From Lachnospiraceae bacterium (GTDB lineage Bacteria; Bacillota; Clostridia; Lachnospirales; Lachnospiraceae), in assembly GCA_900757195.1 (NCBI GenBank), contig CAAEMZ010000033.1:124001-188000 (forward strand): a DNA stretch of 64,000 bases. Reading direction: 5' to 3'. Below the pieces are notes generated by a model, which worked only from the letters and a program-made list of their open reading frames with translations, searched no databases and was not told the origin of the DNA. Shown piece after piece: positions 47,965-57,665 of the stretch (its first letter is position 1; every line of letters starts with the position of its first letter). Position numbers and translations under genes: made by a program.

Positions 47965-49479
47965 ATGGATGGTGCGATGTTTATCGGGACCTGGTGGTCA
48001 CTGGTACCGCCGCTGCTGGCCATTGTGCTGGCGCTTGTGACAAAGGAAGTTTACAGCTCGCTGTTTATCGGTGTTGCCTTCGGTGCGCTGCTGTATACCG
48101 GATTCCAGCCATGGGATGCCTTTGTTGCATTTTTTGACATCATGAAGGAGAGCATGAATTTAAACATACTGATTTTTGACGTTCTGCTTGGTATGATTAT
48201 CGTATTGATGGCCAAGTCGGGAGGTTCGGCAGCCTATGGAAACTGGGCGGGAAAGAAGATTAAATCCAAACGGAGCGCGCTTCTGGCCACGACCGGACTG
48301 GGTGTCCTGATTTTTGTGGATGACTATTTTAACTGCCTGACGGTCGGTTCGGTAATGCGTCCGGTGACAGACCGCTTTAAGGTGTCCAGAGCGAAGCTTG
48401 CCTACATTATTGATGCCACAGCCGCACCGATATGTATTATCGCGCCGGTGTCAAGCTGGGCGGCAGCCGTGAACTCCTATGTGCCGGCAGATGCGGGAAT
48501 TACAGGATTCCAGTTGTTCTTAAGAACGATTCCTTATAATTTATATGCACTGCTCACACTGGCAATGGTTATTTATATTGCGGTCAGCGGTTTTGACTTC
48601 GGTCTGATGAAAAAGCATGAAATGAATGCGGCGAAGGGAGATCTGTTTACTTCCGGCGCTGAAGAGTTTGAACAGGTAAAACCGGAAGAAATGTCTTCCA
48701 AAGGCCGGGTTCTTGACCTGGTGCTTCCGGTTGCTGTGCTGATTATTTCTGCTGTCGGAGCCATGATCTATACAGGCTTCCTCGGCGGTGCAACGGATAT
48801 TATTACAGCCTTTGCCGGCTGTGATGCGGAAACCAGCCTTATTTTTGCCACATTTATAACAATTATGTTTATGCTGGTTCTCTATCTGCCGCGTAAAGTC
48901 GTTACGTTTAAAGGGTTCATGGACAGCTTTGTTGAAGGCTTCCGTCTGATGATTCCTGCCGTGGCTATTCTGATTTTTGCATGGTCCTTAAAGGGTGTCG
49001 GTGATGCTCTGGGGATTGCCGGATTTGTTGAGAGCGTTGTCGGCAATAATGCTTCAGCCAGCATTTTTATTCCGGCGATTATGTTTATGATCGCGATTTT
49101 CCTTGCTTTTTCCACAGGAACAAGCTGGGGAACCTTTGCGATCCTTGTGCCGATTGTTACAGCGATGTTCTCCGGTACAGCGAATCTTGAAATGATGGTG
49201 ATTGCGGTATCTGCAGTTCTGGCAGGCGCTGTCTGCGGCGACCATGTATCTCCGATTTCGGATACAACGGTTATGTCTTCGGCAGGTGCACAGAGTAATC
49301 ATATCAATCACGTTTCCACCCAGATGCAGTATGCGGCAGTTGTTGCCGTGGTATGTATCGTCGGTTATCTGATCGCAGGTATTTCAAAATCCTGGATTGT
49401 ATCTCTCGGACTGAGCCTTGTGCTGCTGATCGCAGTTCTGACAGTTATGAAGAAAATGACCGGGAGCAAAGAGGCATAG
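47965..49479 (+). CDS. NhaC-family Na+/H+ antiporter
   Basis: This membrane protein of about 504 residues has 11-12 helices and NhaC-family landmarks: VFVDDYFNCLTVGSVMRP-like segment FVDDYFNCLTVGSVMRPV (near 115-132), FSTGTSWGTFAILVPI and GDHVSPISDTTVMSSAGAQ. Relatives exchange Na+ for H+, or, in MleN, malate and lactate as well. ATG 47965 is chosen because AGGGGAG lies 7 nt upstream; ATG 47959 is too close. The next gene starts 3 bp after the stop. Confidence 0.93.
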   Translation: MDGAMFIGTWWSLVPPLLAIVLALVTKEVYSSLFIGVAFGALLYTGFQPWDAFVAFFDIMKESMNLNILIFDVLLGMIIVLMAKSGGSAAYGNWAGKKIKSKRSALLATTGLGVLIFVDDYFNCLTVGSVMRPVTDRFKVSRAKLAYIIDATAAPICIIAPVSSWAAAVNSYVPADAGITGFQLFLRTIPYNLYALLTLAMVIYIAVSGFDFGLMKKHEMNAAKGDLFTSGAEEFEQVKPEEMSSKGRVLDLVLPVAVLIISAVGAMIYTGFLGGATDIITAFAGCDAETSLIFATFITIMFMLVLYLPRKVVTFKGFMDSFVEGFRLMIPAVAILIFAWSLKGVGDALGIAGFVESVVGNNASASIFIPAIMFMIAIFLAFSTGTSWGTFAILVPIVTAMFSGTANLEMMVIAVSAVLAGAVCGDHVSPISDTTVMSSAGAQSNHINHVSTQMQYAAVVAVVCIVGYLIAGISKSWIVSLGLSLVLLIAVLTVMKKMTGSKEA

Positions 49480-49482
49480 GCT

Positions 49483-50088
49483 ATGGTAAAAATTGATGTA
49501 CCCTATATCAGCCAGAAAGGAAAGTATCCGACGGGGTGCGAGAGCGTCTCGACGGTGATGCTCCTTCAGTTTCTCGGTTATGATATATCTGTGGACACGT
49601 TTATCGAAAATTATCTGGAATGTCGAAAATTTGAGATGCGGGACGGCCAGATTTACGGGGCAGATCCAAACGAGCATTTCTGCGGCAGTCCTTACAGCGA
49701 AGATGATTTCGGCTGCTATGCGCCGGTTATTAAAAAAGCGCTGGAAAAAGCCATTGGTGAATCCTATGACATTATCGATGAAACAGGGAAGCCGATGGAA
49801 TGGCTGTTGAGAAATTATATCGACAAAGGGATGCCGGTGATTTTCTGGGCCTGCATTGATATGCGGGAGCCCGTGACCGGGCCGGAGTGGAAACTTCTGG
49901 ATGGCGGCGGGGTCTTTACATGGATTTCCAATGAACATTGTATGTTACTGGTCGGCTATGATGCGGATGGTTATTACTTTAATGATCCCTATGAAGGGCA
50001 CGGTGTGATCCATTATTCGAAAGCCCTTGTCGAAAACCGGCACAGGGCCCAGTATGAAATGGCAGTGGGCGTTATAAAGAAAAATTGA
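49483..50088 (+). CDS. C39-like (papain-fold) peptidase family protein
   Basis: The 201-residue protein resembles Peptidase_C39_2 proteins: VPYISQKGKYPTGCESVSTVMLLQF places the candidate nucleophile Cys near residue 18, and EHCMLLVGYDADGYYFNDPY provides the His and Asp/Asn. No signal peptide is present, unlike most secreted C39-like proteins, so it may act in the cytoplasm. It is probably cotranscribed with the antiporter gene. Confidence 0.85.
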   Translation: MVKIDVPYISQKGKYPTGCESVSTVMLLQFLGYDISVDTFIENYLECRKFEMRDGQIYGADPNEHFCGSPYSEDDFGCYAPVIKKALEKAIGESYDIIDETGKPMEWLLRNYIDKGMPVIFWACIDMREPVTGPEWKLLDGGGVFTWISNEHCMLLVGYDADGYYFNDPYEGHGVIHYSKALVENRHRAQYEMAVGVIKKN

Positions 50089-50089
50089 G

Positions 50090-50152
50090 AAAAACCTCTT
50101 TTTCATGGAGCTGTGAAAGGTTCCTGAAAGAGAGGTTTTCTTTTTTTCAGTG
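50090..50152. terminator. Bidirectional terminator between convergent genes
   Basis: AAAACCTCTTTTTC and its partner GAAAGAGAGGTTTT form the stem, with a T-run on each side. Confidence 0.75.
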
Positions 50153-50159
50153 AAAGTTT

Positions 50160-50819
50160 TTACTTTGCCGGCAGCCAGTGTTCGTAGTTTTCTGCAATCT
50201 CCTGCACGGTGTTAATGAACAGGGATGTGTGATAACCGTCGGCAACAAGATGCTGAAGGTAAGCGGAAAATGGCAGAAGGACTTCGCCGTTTTGTTCAAA
50301 GTATTTGCCAAAAAGGACAATCGGGAAAAGCAGCGGTGACTTCATCGGCGTGTCATAGCTCTGGGATGTGTAGGAGAGCCATGGGATGCAGGAAATCGGT
50401 GTGAAATTATCCGGTTTTCCGGGCTTGGTTTTGACACCTTTGACGTTTTTCCAGGTTTCCATATCTTCGACACAGTTTTTATAGAATACAGAAAAGTCTT
50501 TGTTGTATTCGGACCAGATGTCGGAGAAGGTGTGGTCGTCTTTGTGAAAAATCGTATAAGACGGGTGACACTCATCCCAGTATCCGAGATTTCCTTCACG
50601 GTCATGGGCCATCCGCATTTCCTTCTGTCGGTTGACGGCAGTGGATATGACGTAAAGAAAAACCGGATAAAAACGTAATCCGCGGGACTTAACTGCGTTT
50701 AAAAGTCCGGTGATTTTAATATTGGTGTTCAGTGTGTAGCTGGACCGGACGATGGTCCGGTAATAGTCATAGTGGTCTCTGCGTTCCCAGGTGTTCATAT
50801 CGATTAAATGAAAAGCCAT
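50160..50819 (-). CDS. Chloramphenicol acetyltransferase-like (CatB-unrelated, type A fold) protein
   Basis: The 219-residue protein follows the classical CAT fold: WERRDHYDYYR at the N-terminus, YPVFLYVISTAVN, SYTIFHKDDHTFS, and the catalytic motif as HLVADGYH (H-x3-D-G) near residue 190. Similar proteins are widespread in clostridial genomes, and many are not true resistance genes. Confirming activity on chloramphenicol is not possible from sequence. It is monocistronic on the minus strand. Confidence 0.87.
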   Translation of the reverse strand: MAFHLIDMNTWERRDHYDYYRTIVRSSYTLNTNIKITGLLNAVKSRGLRFYPVFLYVISTAVNRQKEMRMAHDREGNLGYWDECHPSYTIFHKDDHTFSDIWSEYNKDFSVFYKNCVEDMETWKNVKGVKTKPGKPDNFTPISCIPWLSYTSQSYDTPMKSPLLFPIVLFGKYFEQNGEVLLPFSAYLQHLVADGYHTSLFINTVQEIAENYEHWLPAK

Positions 50820-50900
50820 AAAAATTCCTCCTGATTTAAAATACTAAGCCATAAATCTATTGTATTCCCGGGTTCTTTAGATTGCAATAGGTATTAGCAC

Positions 50901-50929
50901 TTGGTTTTTGAATTTATATCGTTTATAAT
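50901..50929 (+). promoter_or_regulatory. Promoter of dnaE
   Basis: TTGGTT at 50901-50906, 17-bp spacer, TATAAT at 50924-50929. Confidence 0.65.
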
Positions 50930-50979
50930 TGAAAGAATAGATACAAACAGACATTAGCAGATAATAAAGGTGAGATTCG

Positions 50980-53900
50980 ATGGCATTTACCCATTTACAT
51001 GTGCATACAGAATACAGTTTACTGGATGGTTCCAATAAAATTAAAGAGCTGGTGGCCCAGACGAAGGCGCTGGGCATGGACAGTGTGGCGATTACGGATC
51101 ATGGCGTGATGTACGGCGTGATTGATTTTTACAGGGCGGCGCAGGCCGCAGGCATCCGTCCGATCATCGGATGCGAGGTCTATGTTGCGCCGAATTCCCG
51201 GTTTGACAAGGCCGGTCAGCAGGACAATAAATACAATCATCTGGTGCTTCTTGCGGAGAATAATACAGGCTACCATAATCTGATGAAGCTGGTATCCCGG
51301 GGATTTACGGAAGGCTTTTACTATAAACCGAGGGTGGATATGGAACTGCTCCGGGAATATCACGAGGGGATTATTGCTCTGAGCGCCTGTCTGGCGGGCG
51401 TTGTTCCGGAGTATATCCAGAAAGGTCTTTATGAAGATGCAAAGCAAAAAGCGCTGGAGCTGGAAGAAGTCTTTGGAAAGGGAAATTTCTTCCTGGAACT
51501 TCAGGATCACGGTATTCCGGCCCAGAAAACGGTCAATCAGAGTCTGCTCCGGATGAGTCAGGAGACGGGGATTGATCTGGTGGCGACGAATGATATTCAT
51601 TATACGTATGCGGAGGATGAAAAATCCCACGATATCCTGCTCTGCATCCAGACAGGAAAGAAAGTGGCGGATGAAGACCGGATGCGTTATGAAGGCGGCC
51701 AGTATTATGTAAAGTCCGAAGAAGAGATGCGGAAGCTTTTTCCCTATGCAAAGGCTGCCTGTGATAATACTCAGCGCATTGCGGAGCGGTGTCAGGTGAC
51801 GATTGAATTCGGCAAATACAAACTGCCGGAATTTCCGGTACCGGAGGGCTATGATGCCTGGAGTTATCTGAATGAGCTGACATGGACAGGTCTTAACCGC
51901 CGTTATGAAAATCCGGACGAAACTCTGAAAAAACGCCTGGAATATGAATTAAATACCATTAAAAATATGGGATTTGTGGATTATTTCCTCATTGTATGGG
52001 ACTTTATCCACTATGCCAAAAGTCAGGGCATTGCCGTTGGTCCGGGCCGTGGTTCGGCAGCGGGAAGTCTGGTGTCCTACTGTCTGGAAATCACGGATCT
52101 CGATCCGATTAAATACAGTCTTCTTTTTGAACGTTTCCTGAATCCGAACCGGGTGACCATGCCGGATATTGATGTGGATTTCTGTTATGAGCGGCGTCAG
52201 GAAGTCATAGATTATGTGGTGGAGAAATACGGCAAAGACCGGGTCGTTCAGATCGTCACCTTTGGTACGATGGCTGCCCGGGGCGTGATCCGTGATGTGG
52301 GCCGGGTGCTCGATCTGCCTTATGCCCAGGTGGATTCCGTGGCGAAAATGATTCCGGCCGAGCTGAATATGACCATTGATCTGGCTTTGAAAAAAAATCC
52401 GGAGCTGAAACGGACCTATGAGCAGGACGCGGTGATCCACGAGCTGATCGATATGTCCAAACGTCTGGAAGGACTGCCAAGGCATACATCGACCCATGCG
52501 GCCGGCGTCGTCATCAGTCCGAAAGCGGTGGATGAATACGTACCTCTTTCAAGAGGCGTGGATGACTGTGTCACCACCCAGTTTACCATGACGACGCTGG
52601 AAGAACTGGGACTTTTGAAAATGGACTTCCTCGGACTGCGGACACTGACGGTTATTCAGAATGCGGTGAAGCTCATCAACCGCCGCCGTGAAACGCCGCT
52701 GGATATTTATGACATTGATTCCGCTGACCCGAAGGTTTATGAAATGATCGCCGCGGCGAAAACCGAGGGTGTTTTCCAGTTGGAAAGCGGCGGCATGAAA
52801 GGGTTTATGAAAGAACTGAAGCCATCCAGTCTGGAGGATATTATTGCGGGAATTTCGCTCTATCGTCCGGGACCGATGGATTTCATACCGAGATATATTA
52901 AAGGAAAGCAGAATCAGTCTTCGATTGTTTACGACTGCCCGGAACTGGAAGAAATTCTGGCGCCGACCTATGGCTGTATCGTTTATCAGGAACAGGTGAT
53001 GCAGATCGTTATGAAGCTGGCCGGATATGATCTGGGACGAAGCGATCTGGTGCGCCGTGCCATGTCCAAGAAAAAAGCGGATGTTATGGCGAAGGAACGG
53101 GAATACTTTGTTTATGGCAATGAAGCGCTGAATGTGCCGGGATGTATTGCCCGGGGCATTGATGAAAAGATTGCCAATAAAATTTTCGATGAGATGACGG
53201 ATTTTGCCAAATATGCGTTCAACAAATCCCATGCGGCGGCCTACACGATCGTGTCTTATCAGACCGCATGGCTGAAATATTACTATCCGGTGGAATTTAT
53301 GGCGGCGTTAATGACGTCGGTCATTGATAATCCGACCAAGGTTGCCGAATATATTATGGAATGTCGGAAAATGAATATTAAACTGCTGCCTCCGGATATT
53401 AATGAAGGGGAGCGGGATTTCTCCGTTTCCGATGGAAATATCCGCTACGCCCTTTCAGCGATAAAGAGCGTTGGCCGTTCCGTCATTGATTCAATTGTCC
53501 GGGAAAGGACGGAGCGGGGGCCTTTTGCCAGCCTGAAGGATTTTATCGAGCGGCTGTCCGGAAAGGAAGTCAATAAGCGGACGGTGGAAAGCTTTATTAA
53601 ATCCGGCGCCATGGATTGTTTTCATGTGACCAGACGTCAGTTAATGATGGTCTATGTCCAGGTCATGGATCAGGTGAATCAGGAGCGTAAAAAATCTATG
53701 ACCGGGCAGATGTCTCTGTTTGATTTTGTATCGGAGGAAGAAAAGGCAGAATTTGATGTGCATTATCCGAATGTGGGCGAATATGATAAAGAACTGAAGC
53801 TGGCGTTTGAAAAAGAGGTGCTTGGCGTTTACATCAGCGGTCATCCTCTGGAAGAATACGGAAAGTTTCTTATGAAGAATGTGACGGCGGTGACCACGGA

Positions 53901-54444
53901 TTTTTATCTGGATGATGAAACCGGAGCTGCCCGTGTACGGGATAATCAGAGCGCTGTGATCGGCGGCATGATTACCTCCAAAACGGTGAAGGTGACGAAA
54001 AATAATCAGCTTATGGCCTTTGTTTCTCTGGAAGATCTGGTGGGGACTGTGGAAGTTATTATTTTCCCGAGAGATTACGAGAAATACCAGCAGTATCTGG
54101 GCGAGGACCAGAAAATTTATATCCGGGGCAGAGTCTCGGCGTCCGATGACCAGCAGGCGAAGCTGGTCTGCGAAAAAATTCTTCCGTTTGATGAAATACC
54201 GAAGGAAATCTGGATTAAATTTGACAGTAAGGCAGCGTATATGGAACGGGAGGCCGGGCTGTATCAGATCGTTGAAGCGGAGAGCGGGCCGGACCGGATC
54301 GTTATTTTCTGTGCCCGGGAAAAAGCAGTGAAACGGCTGGAAAACCGTTATTCTGTTCAGGGGGACGACCGGGTATTAAACATGCTTTATGAGGCCTTTG
54401 GTGAGGAAAATGTAAAACTTCAGCAATCTGTCTTGAAATGGTGA
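50980..54444 (+). CDS. dnaE: DNA polymerase III subunit alpha, DnaE type
   Basis: The 1154-residue replicative polymerase subunit has an N-terminal PHP domain (HLHVHTEYSLLDGSNKI), the family C palm with PDIDVDFCYERR (the catalytic Asp pair), fingers with GVFQLESGGMKG, the HhH region, and an OB-fold near the C-terminus (AVIGGMITSKTVKVTKNNQL). It is DnaE1-like in length, longer than PolC-partner DnaE proteins are usually short of. It is followed by pfkA, a common arrangement in Firmicutes. Confidence 0.96.
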   Translation: MAFTHLHVHTEYSLLDGSNKIKELVAQTKALGMDSVAITDHGVMYGVIDFYRAAQAAGIRPIIGCEVYVAPNSRFDKAGQQDNKYNHLVLLAENNTGYHNLMKLVSRGFTEGFYYKPRVDMELLREYHEGIIALSACLAGVVPEYIQKGLYEDAKQKALELEEVFGKGNFFLELQDHGIPAQKTVNQSLLRMSQETGIDLVATNDIHYTYAEDEKSHDILLCIQTGKKVADEDRMRYEGGQYYVKSEEEMRKLFPYAKAACDNTQRIAERCQVTIEFGKYKLPEFPVPEGYDAWSYLNELTWTGLNRRYENPDETLKKRLEYELNTIKNMGFVDYFLIVWDFIHYAKSQGIAVGPGRGSAAGSLVSYCLEITDLDPIKYSLLFERFLNPNRVTMPDIDVDFCYERRQEVIDYVVEKYGKDRVVQIVTFGTMAARGVIRDVGRVLDLPYAQVDSVAKMIPAELNMTIDLALKKNPELKRTYEQDAVIHELIDMSKRLEGLPRHTSTHAAGVVISPKAVDEYVPLSRGVDDCVTTQFTMTTLEELGLLKMDFLGLRTLTVIQNAVKLINRRRETPLDIYDIDSADPKVYEMIAAAKTEGVFQLESGGMKGFMKELKPSSLEDIIAGISLYRPGPMDFIPRYIKGKQNQSSIVYDCPELEEILAPTYGCIVYQEQVMQIVMKLAGYDLGRSDLVRRAMSKKKADVMAKEREYFVYGNEALNVPGCIARGIDEKIANKIFDEMTDFAKYAFNKSHAAAYTIVSYQTAWLKYYYPVEFMAALMTSVIDNPTKVAEYIMECRKMNIKLLPPDINEGERDFSVSDGNIRYALSAIKSVGRSVIDSIVRERTERGPFASLKDFIERLSGKEVNKRTVESFIKSGAMDCFHVTRRQLMMVYVQVMDQVNQERKKSMTGQMSLFDFVSEEEKAEFDVHYPNVGEYDKELKLAFEKEVLGVYISGHPLEEYGKFLMKNVTAVTTDFYLDDETGAARVRDNQSAVIGGMITSKTVKVTKNNQLMAFVSLEDLVGTVEVIIFPRDYEKYQQYLGEDQKIYIRGRVSASDDQQAKLVCEKILPFDEIPKEIWIKFDSKAAYMEREAGLYQIVEAESGPDRIVIFCAREKAVKRLENRYSVQGDDRVLNMLYEAFGEENVKLQQSVLKW

Positions 54445-54524
54445 TAAATCTGTATTAAAATATCACAATAATGAATGACTATTCTGAAAAATCGTTGTCA
54501 GTTCGTAAGGATGGAGGTTTGAAC

Positions 54525-55499
54525 ATGAGCAAAAAGATAAGAACAATTGGCGTACTTACCAGCGGCGGCGATGCACCAGGGATGAATGCGGCGGTCAGAG
54601 CCGTTGTCCGGACGGCGGTCACCGAAGGCTGCCGGGTGAAGGGCATCCAGAAGGGGTACGCAGGACTTCTGGATGAAGAGATTGTAGATTTGGGTGCTGC
54701 GAGCGTATGCGATATTCTGAATCGGGGCGGCACATTTTTATATACGGCACGGTGCAGTGAATTTATGACGGAAGAGGGCCAGAAAAAGGGCGCCGAAATC
54801 TGCCGGAAGCATGGCATTGACGGTATTGTCGTGATCGGCGGCGACGGTTCTTTCCGGGGGGCCCAGAGGCTGGCGGCTTTGGGAATTAATACCATCGGTG
54901 TTCCGGGAACCATTGATCTGGATATTTCCTGTACGGATTACACGATCGGCTTTGATACAGCCGTGAATACGGCGATGGAAGCCATTGATAAGGTCCGTGA
55001 CACATCCACATCCCATGAGCGCTGCAGTATTATTGAAGTTATGGGAAGAAATGCCGGATATATCGCCCTCTGGTGCGGTATTGCCAACGGTGCGGAGGAT
55101 ATCCTTCTTCCGGAAACCTATAATTATGATGAACAGATCCTTGTAGACCATATTATTAAAAGCCGGAAGATCGGCAAAACCCATCACATTATTATTAATG
55201 CCGAGGGGATCGGCCATTCGACCAGTATGGCCCGGCGGATCGAAGCGGCGACGGGGATTGAAACCCGTGCGACCATTTTAGGCCACCTTCAGCGGGGCGG
55301 AAATCCGACGGCGAAGGACCGCGTCTATGCTTCGATTATGGGGGCGTATGCGGTGAAGGCCCTGGTCGAGGGCAAATCAAACCGGGTCGTTGCCCACAGA
55401 CAGGGTGAGTTTGTGGATTATGATATTGATGAAGCTCTGGCGATGCAGAAGGCGCTGGACCCATTCCAGTTATCCGTATCCCGGATTCTGGCGAGATAA
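54525..55499 (+). CDS. pfkA: ATP-dependent 6-phosphofructokinase
   Basis: The 324-residue glycolytic enzyme phosphorylates fructose 6-phosphate. It carries GVLTSGGDAPGMNAAVRAVV, the ATP site GGDGSFRGAQRL, the catalytic TIDLDISCTDYTIGFDTA and GGNPTAKDR. The GGDGS motif fits ATP rather than pyrophosphate use. ATG 54525 has GGAGG 9 nt upstream. A 16-bp hairpin follows the stop codon. Confidence 0.97.
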   Translation: MSKKIRTIGVLTSGGDAPGMNAAVRAVVRTAVTEGCRVKGIQKGYAGLLDEEIVDLGAASVCDILNRGGTFLYTARCSEFMTEEGQKKGAEICRKHGIDGIVVIGGDGSFRGAQRLAALGINTIGVPGTIDLDISCTDYTIGFDTAVNTAMEAIDKVRDTSTSHERCSIIEVMGRNAGYIALWCGIANGAEDILLPETYNYDEQILVDHIIKSRKIGKTHHIIINAEGIGHSTSMARRIEAATGIETRATILGHLQRGGNPTAKDRVYASIMGAYAVKALVEGKSNRVVAHRQGEFVDYDIDEALAMQKALDPFQLSVSRILAR

Positions 55500-55515
55500 C
55501 GAAAGAATATGTATT

Positions 55516-55551
55516 GATAGCGTAGCTTCCGTTTCCGGAGGCTGCGCTATC
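55516..55551 (+). terminator. Hairpin after pfkA
   Basis: A 16-bp stem (GATAGCGTAGCTTCCG with its partner, two G-U pairs), loop TTTC. There is no T-run, so it may be a 3' stabiliser or processing site rather than a complete terminator. Confidence 0.55.
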
Positions 55552-55582
55552 CTTGAATAAAACAGGATAAGAGGGACTTGAT

Positions 55583-56962
55583 GTGAGAAAAAAGAAGAAA
55601 GGCCTTGGTCTGCAGACGACGCAGATCATCGCCCTTGGTTTTGTAATACTTATTTTAACGGGGACCATATTACTTATGCTGCCGATATCCACGGTGGAGA
55701 GAACGGTGACGCCGGCAATCGACGCTTTATTTACGGCGACCACCTCCTCCTGTGTGACCGGCCTCGTGACCGTTGTGACGGGCCAGCACTGGAGCCTGTT
55801 CGGCCAGCTGGTCATCCTTATGATGATCCAGCTTGGCGGTCTCGGTGTCGTTTCTTTTACAACGGTACTGCTGATGATCGCCGGACAGCGGATTCATTTA
55901 AAACAGCGGATGCTTATTCAGGAGGCTTATGGCTTTGATACGCTGAAGGGGATGGTCCGCATGGTCCGTAAGATGCTGAAAGGCACACTGATTGTGGAAG
56001 GCATCGGAGCTCTGCTCTATATGTTTGTCTGTATTCCGAGATTCGGCCTGCTGAGGGGCATCTGGGTGTCTGTATTTACATCAGTATCCGCATTCTGTAA
56101 TGCGGGGATGGATCTGTTCGGGGATAACAGTCTGATGGATTATGTTGGGCATCCGCTTATAAATATTGTAACGATGGCACTGATCGTCATCGGAGGCCTT
56201 GGCTTTGTCGTATGGTGGGACGTTCTTGCCATGATTCGACGGGTCCGCAGAGAGAAGATGGGCATCGGTATGTCGGTAAGACGGATGAGTCTTCACAGCA
56301 AGCTGGTGCTGACAGTGACCGGCTGTCTGATCGTGGGCGGCGCTCTGATTATTTTCGCGCTGGAGCATAATAATCCGGGAACTATGGGACATCTGACAAC
56401 AGGCCAGAAAATATGGGCCAGTATTTTTCAGTCGGTAACCCTCAGAACGGCCGGATTTGCCAGCATTAACCAGGGGGCTCTCCGTACCGGCAGCGTGCTT
56501 CTGGGCTGTGTTTTTATGTTTATCGGCGGATCTCCGGGAGGTACGGCCGGCGGTGTAAAAACAGTGACGGTCACCTTACTGGCGGTTGCGGTCATTTCCA
56601 TGGTTCAGTCCAGAGAAGATGTGGAAATGGGCCGGCGGCGTATTCCGATGGATACGGTACTTAAAGGCGCCTGCATTATACTGATTCAGGCGATGTTCCT
56701 GCTCATCAGCATCTTTGCTCTGAGCTGCATCGAATCGGATATGTATCTGATCGATATTATGTATGAGGTTTTCTCCGCACTGGGAACGGTAGGTCTCACC
56801 CGGGGCGTGACACCGGCCTTTTCTCTGGCAGGGAAACTGGTACTTATTGCGAGTATGTATTTCGGACGGCTCGGACCGATTACGATGGCGCTGGTCATGA
56901 ATGTGAAAGCCGGAAAAAAGAAAATCCACCGGCAGCTTCCGGAAGGAAAAATTTTTGTTTAG
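55583..56962 (+). CDS. trkH: TrkH/KtrB family potassium transporter, membrane subunit
   Basis: The 459-residue protein has four M1-P-M2-like units of the Trk/Ktr/HKT K+ transporter superfamily; selectivity-filter-like turns are visible as SSCVTGL, SAFCNAGMD, LRTAGFAS and LGTVGLTRG. Begins at GTG with AGAGGGA upstream. With the RCK subunit encoded 46 bp downstream it forms a regulated K+ uptake system. Length fits KtrB. Confidence 0.94.
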   Translation: MRKKKKGLGLQTTQIIALGFVILILTGTILLMLPISTVERTVTPAIDALFTATTSSCVTGLVTVVTGQHWSLFGQLVILMMIQLGGLGVVSFTTVLLMIAGQRIHLKQRMLIQEAYGFDTLKGMVRMVRKMLKGTLIVEGIGALLYMFVCIPRFGLLRGIWVSVFTSVSAFCNAGMDLFGDNSLMDYVGHPLINIVTMALIVIGGLGFVVWWDVLAMIRRVRREKMGIGMSVRRMSLHSKLVLTVTGCLIVGGALIIFALEHNNPGTMGHLTTGQKIWASIFQSVTLRTAGFASINQGALRTGSVLLGCVFMFIGGSPGGTAGGVKTVTVTLLAVAVISMVQSREDVEMGRRRIPMDTVLKGACIILIQAMFLLISIFALSCIESDMYLIDIMYEVFSALGTVGLTRGVTPAFSLAGKLVLIASMYFGRLGPITMALVMNVKAGKKKIHRQLPEGKIFV

Positions 56963-57008
56963 ATGCACAATATAGTGTATAATGGTAGATAACGAGAGGT
57001 AAAAGAAA

Positions 57009-57665
57009 ATGAAGAAAAAAGAGTATGGCGTTTTTGGCCTTGGAAAGTTTGGAATGGCTGTGGCCCTGCGTCTGGCAGAAGCCGGAAATTCCGTTGTCGC
57101 TGTTGACAGCGATCCGGACCGGATTGACGAGATCGCAAATAGCGTGACCTGTGCCATGGTTGCCGATATCGCGGACCCGGACGTTCTGGAAAATCTTGGA
57201 ATCAGCAACCTGGACTGCGTTGTCGTGGGGGTTTCCACCGATATGCAGGCCAGCATTATGGCGACGATCATTGCGAAAGAAAAAGGGGTGCCTTTCATTG
57301 TTTCAAAAGCGGAAAATGAGATGCACAAGCACATTCTGGAAAAAGTCGGTGCGGACAAGATCGTATTTCCGGAAGCCGAGATGGGCGGCCGTGTCGCCAG
57401 AAATCTGATGGGCGGCGACTTTGTGGATCTGGTAGAACTCTCCAGCGAGTTCAGCATGGTCGAGATGCCGGTGCCGGAGGGATGGATCGGAAAGGGCCTT
57501 CGGGAACTGGATGTCCGCGGAACCTACGGACTGAATATCATCGGGGTCAAACACGGTGAAGTTCTGGAGGTCAACATGAATCCGGAAAATCCTCTGGAAA
57601 AAGAAATGACACTGGTTATTGTGGGTAAAAATGTAAATCTTGCGAAAGTTGGCGTGGAAATATAG
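57009..57665 (+). CDS. trkA: TrkA/KtrA family K+ channel regulatory subunit
   Basis: The 218-residue cytosolic RCK protein has an N-terminal Rossmann domain (GLGKFGMAVALRLAEAGN, acidic end VAVDSD) that binds NAD(H) or ATP/ADP, and a C-terminal TrkA-C domain. It gates the TrkH/KtrB protein encoded just upstream. Its stop codon abuts the next gene's ATG. Confidence 0.95.
   Translation: MKKKEYGVFGLGKFGMAVALRLAEAGNSVVAVDSDPDRIDEIANSVTCAMVADIADPDVLENLGISNLDCVVVGVSTDMQASIMATIIAKEKGVPFIVSKAENEMHKHILEKVGADKIVFPEAEMGGRVARNLMGGDFVDLVELSSEFSMVEMPVPEGWIGKGLRELDVRGTYGLNIIGVKHGEVLEVNMNPENPLEKEMTLVIVGKNVNLAKVGVEI

Noticed and set aside
50160..50819. Confident chloramphenicol resistance gene
   Set aside because: The CAT fold and HxxxDG motif are present, but many clostridial homologues have no proven resistance role, so only the family is claimed.
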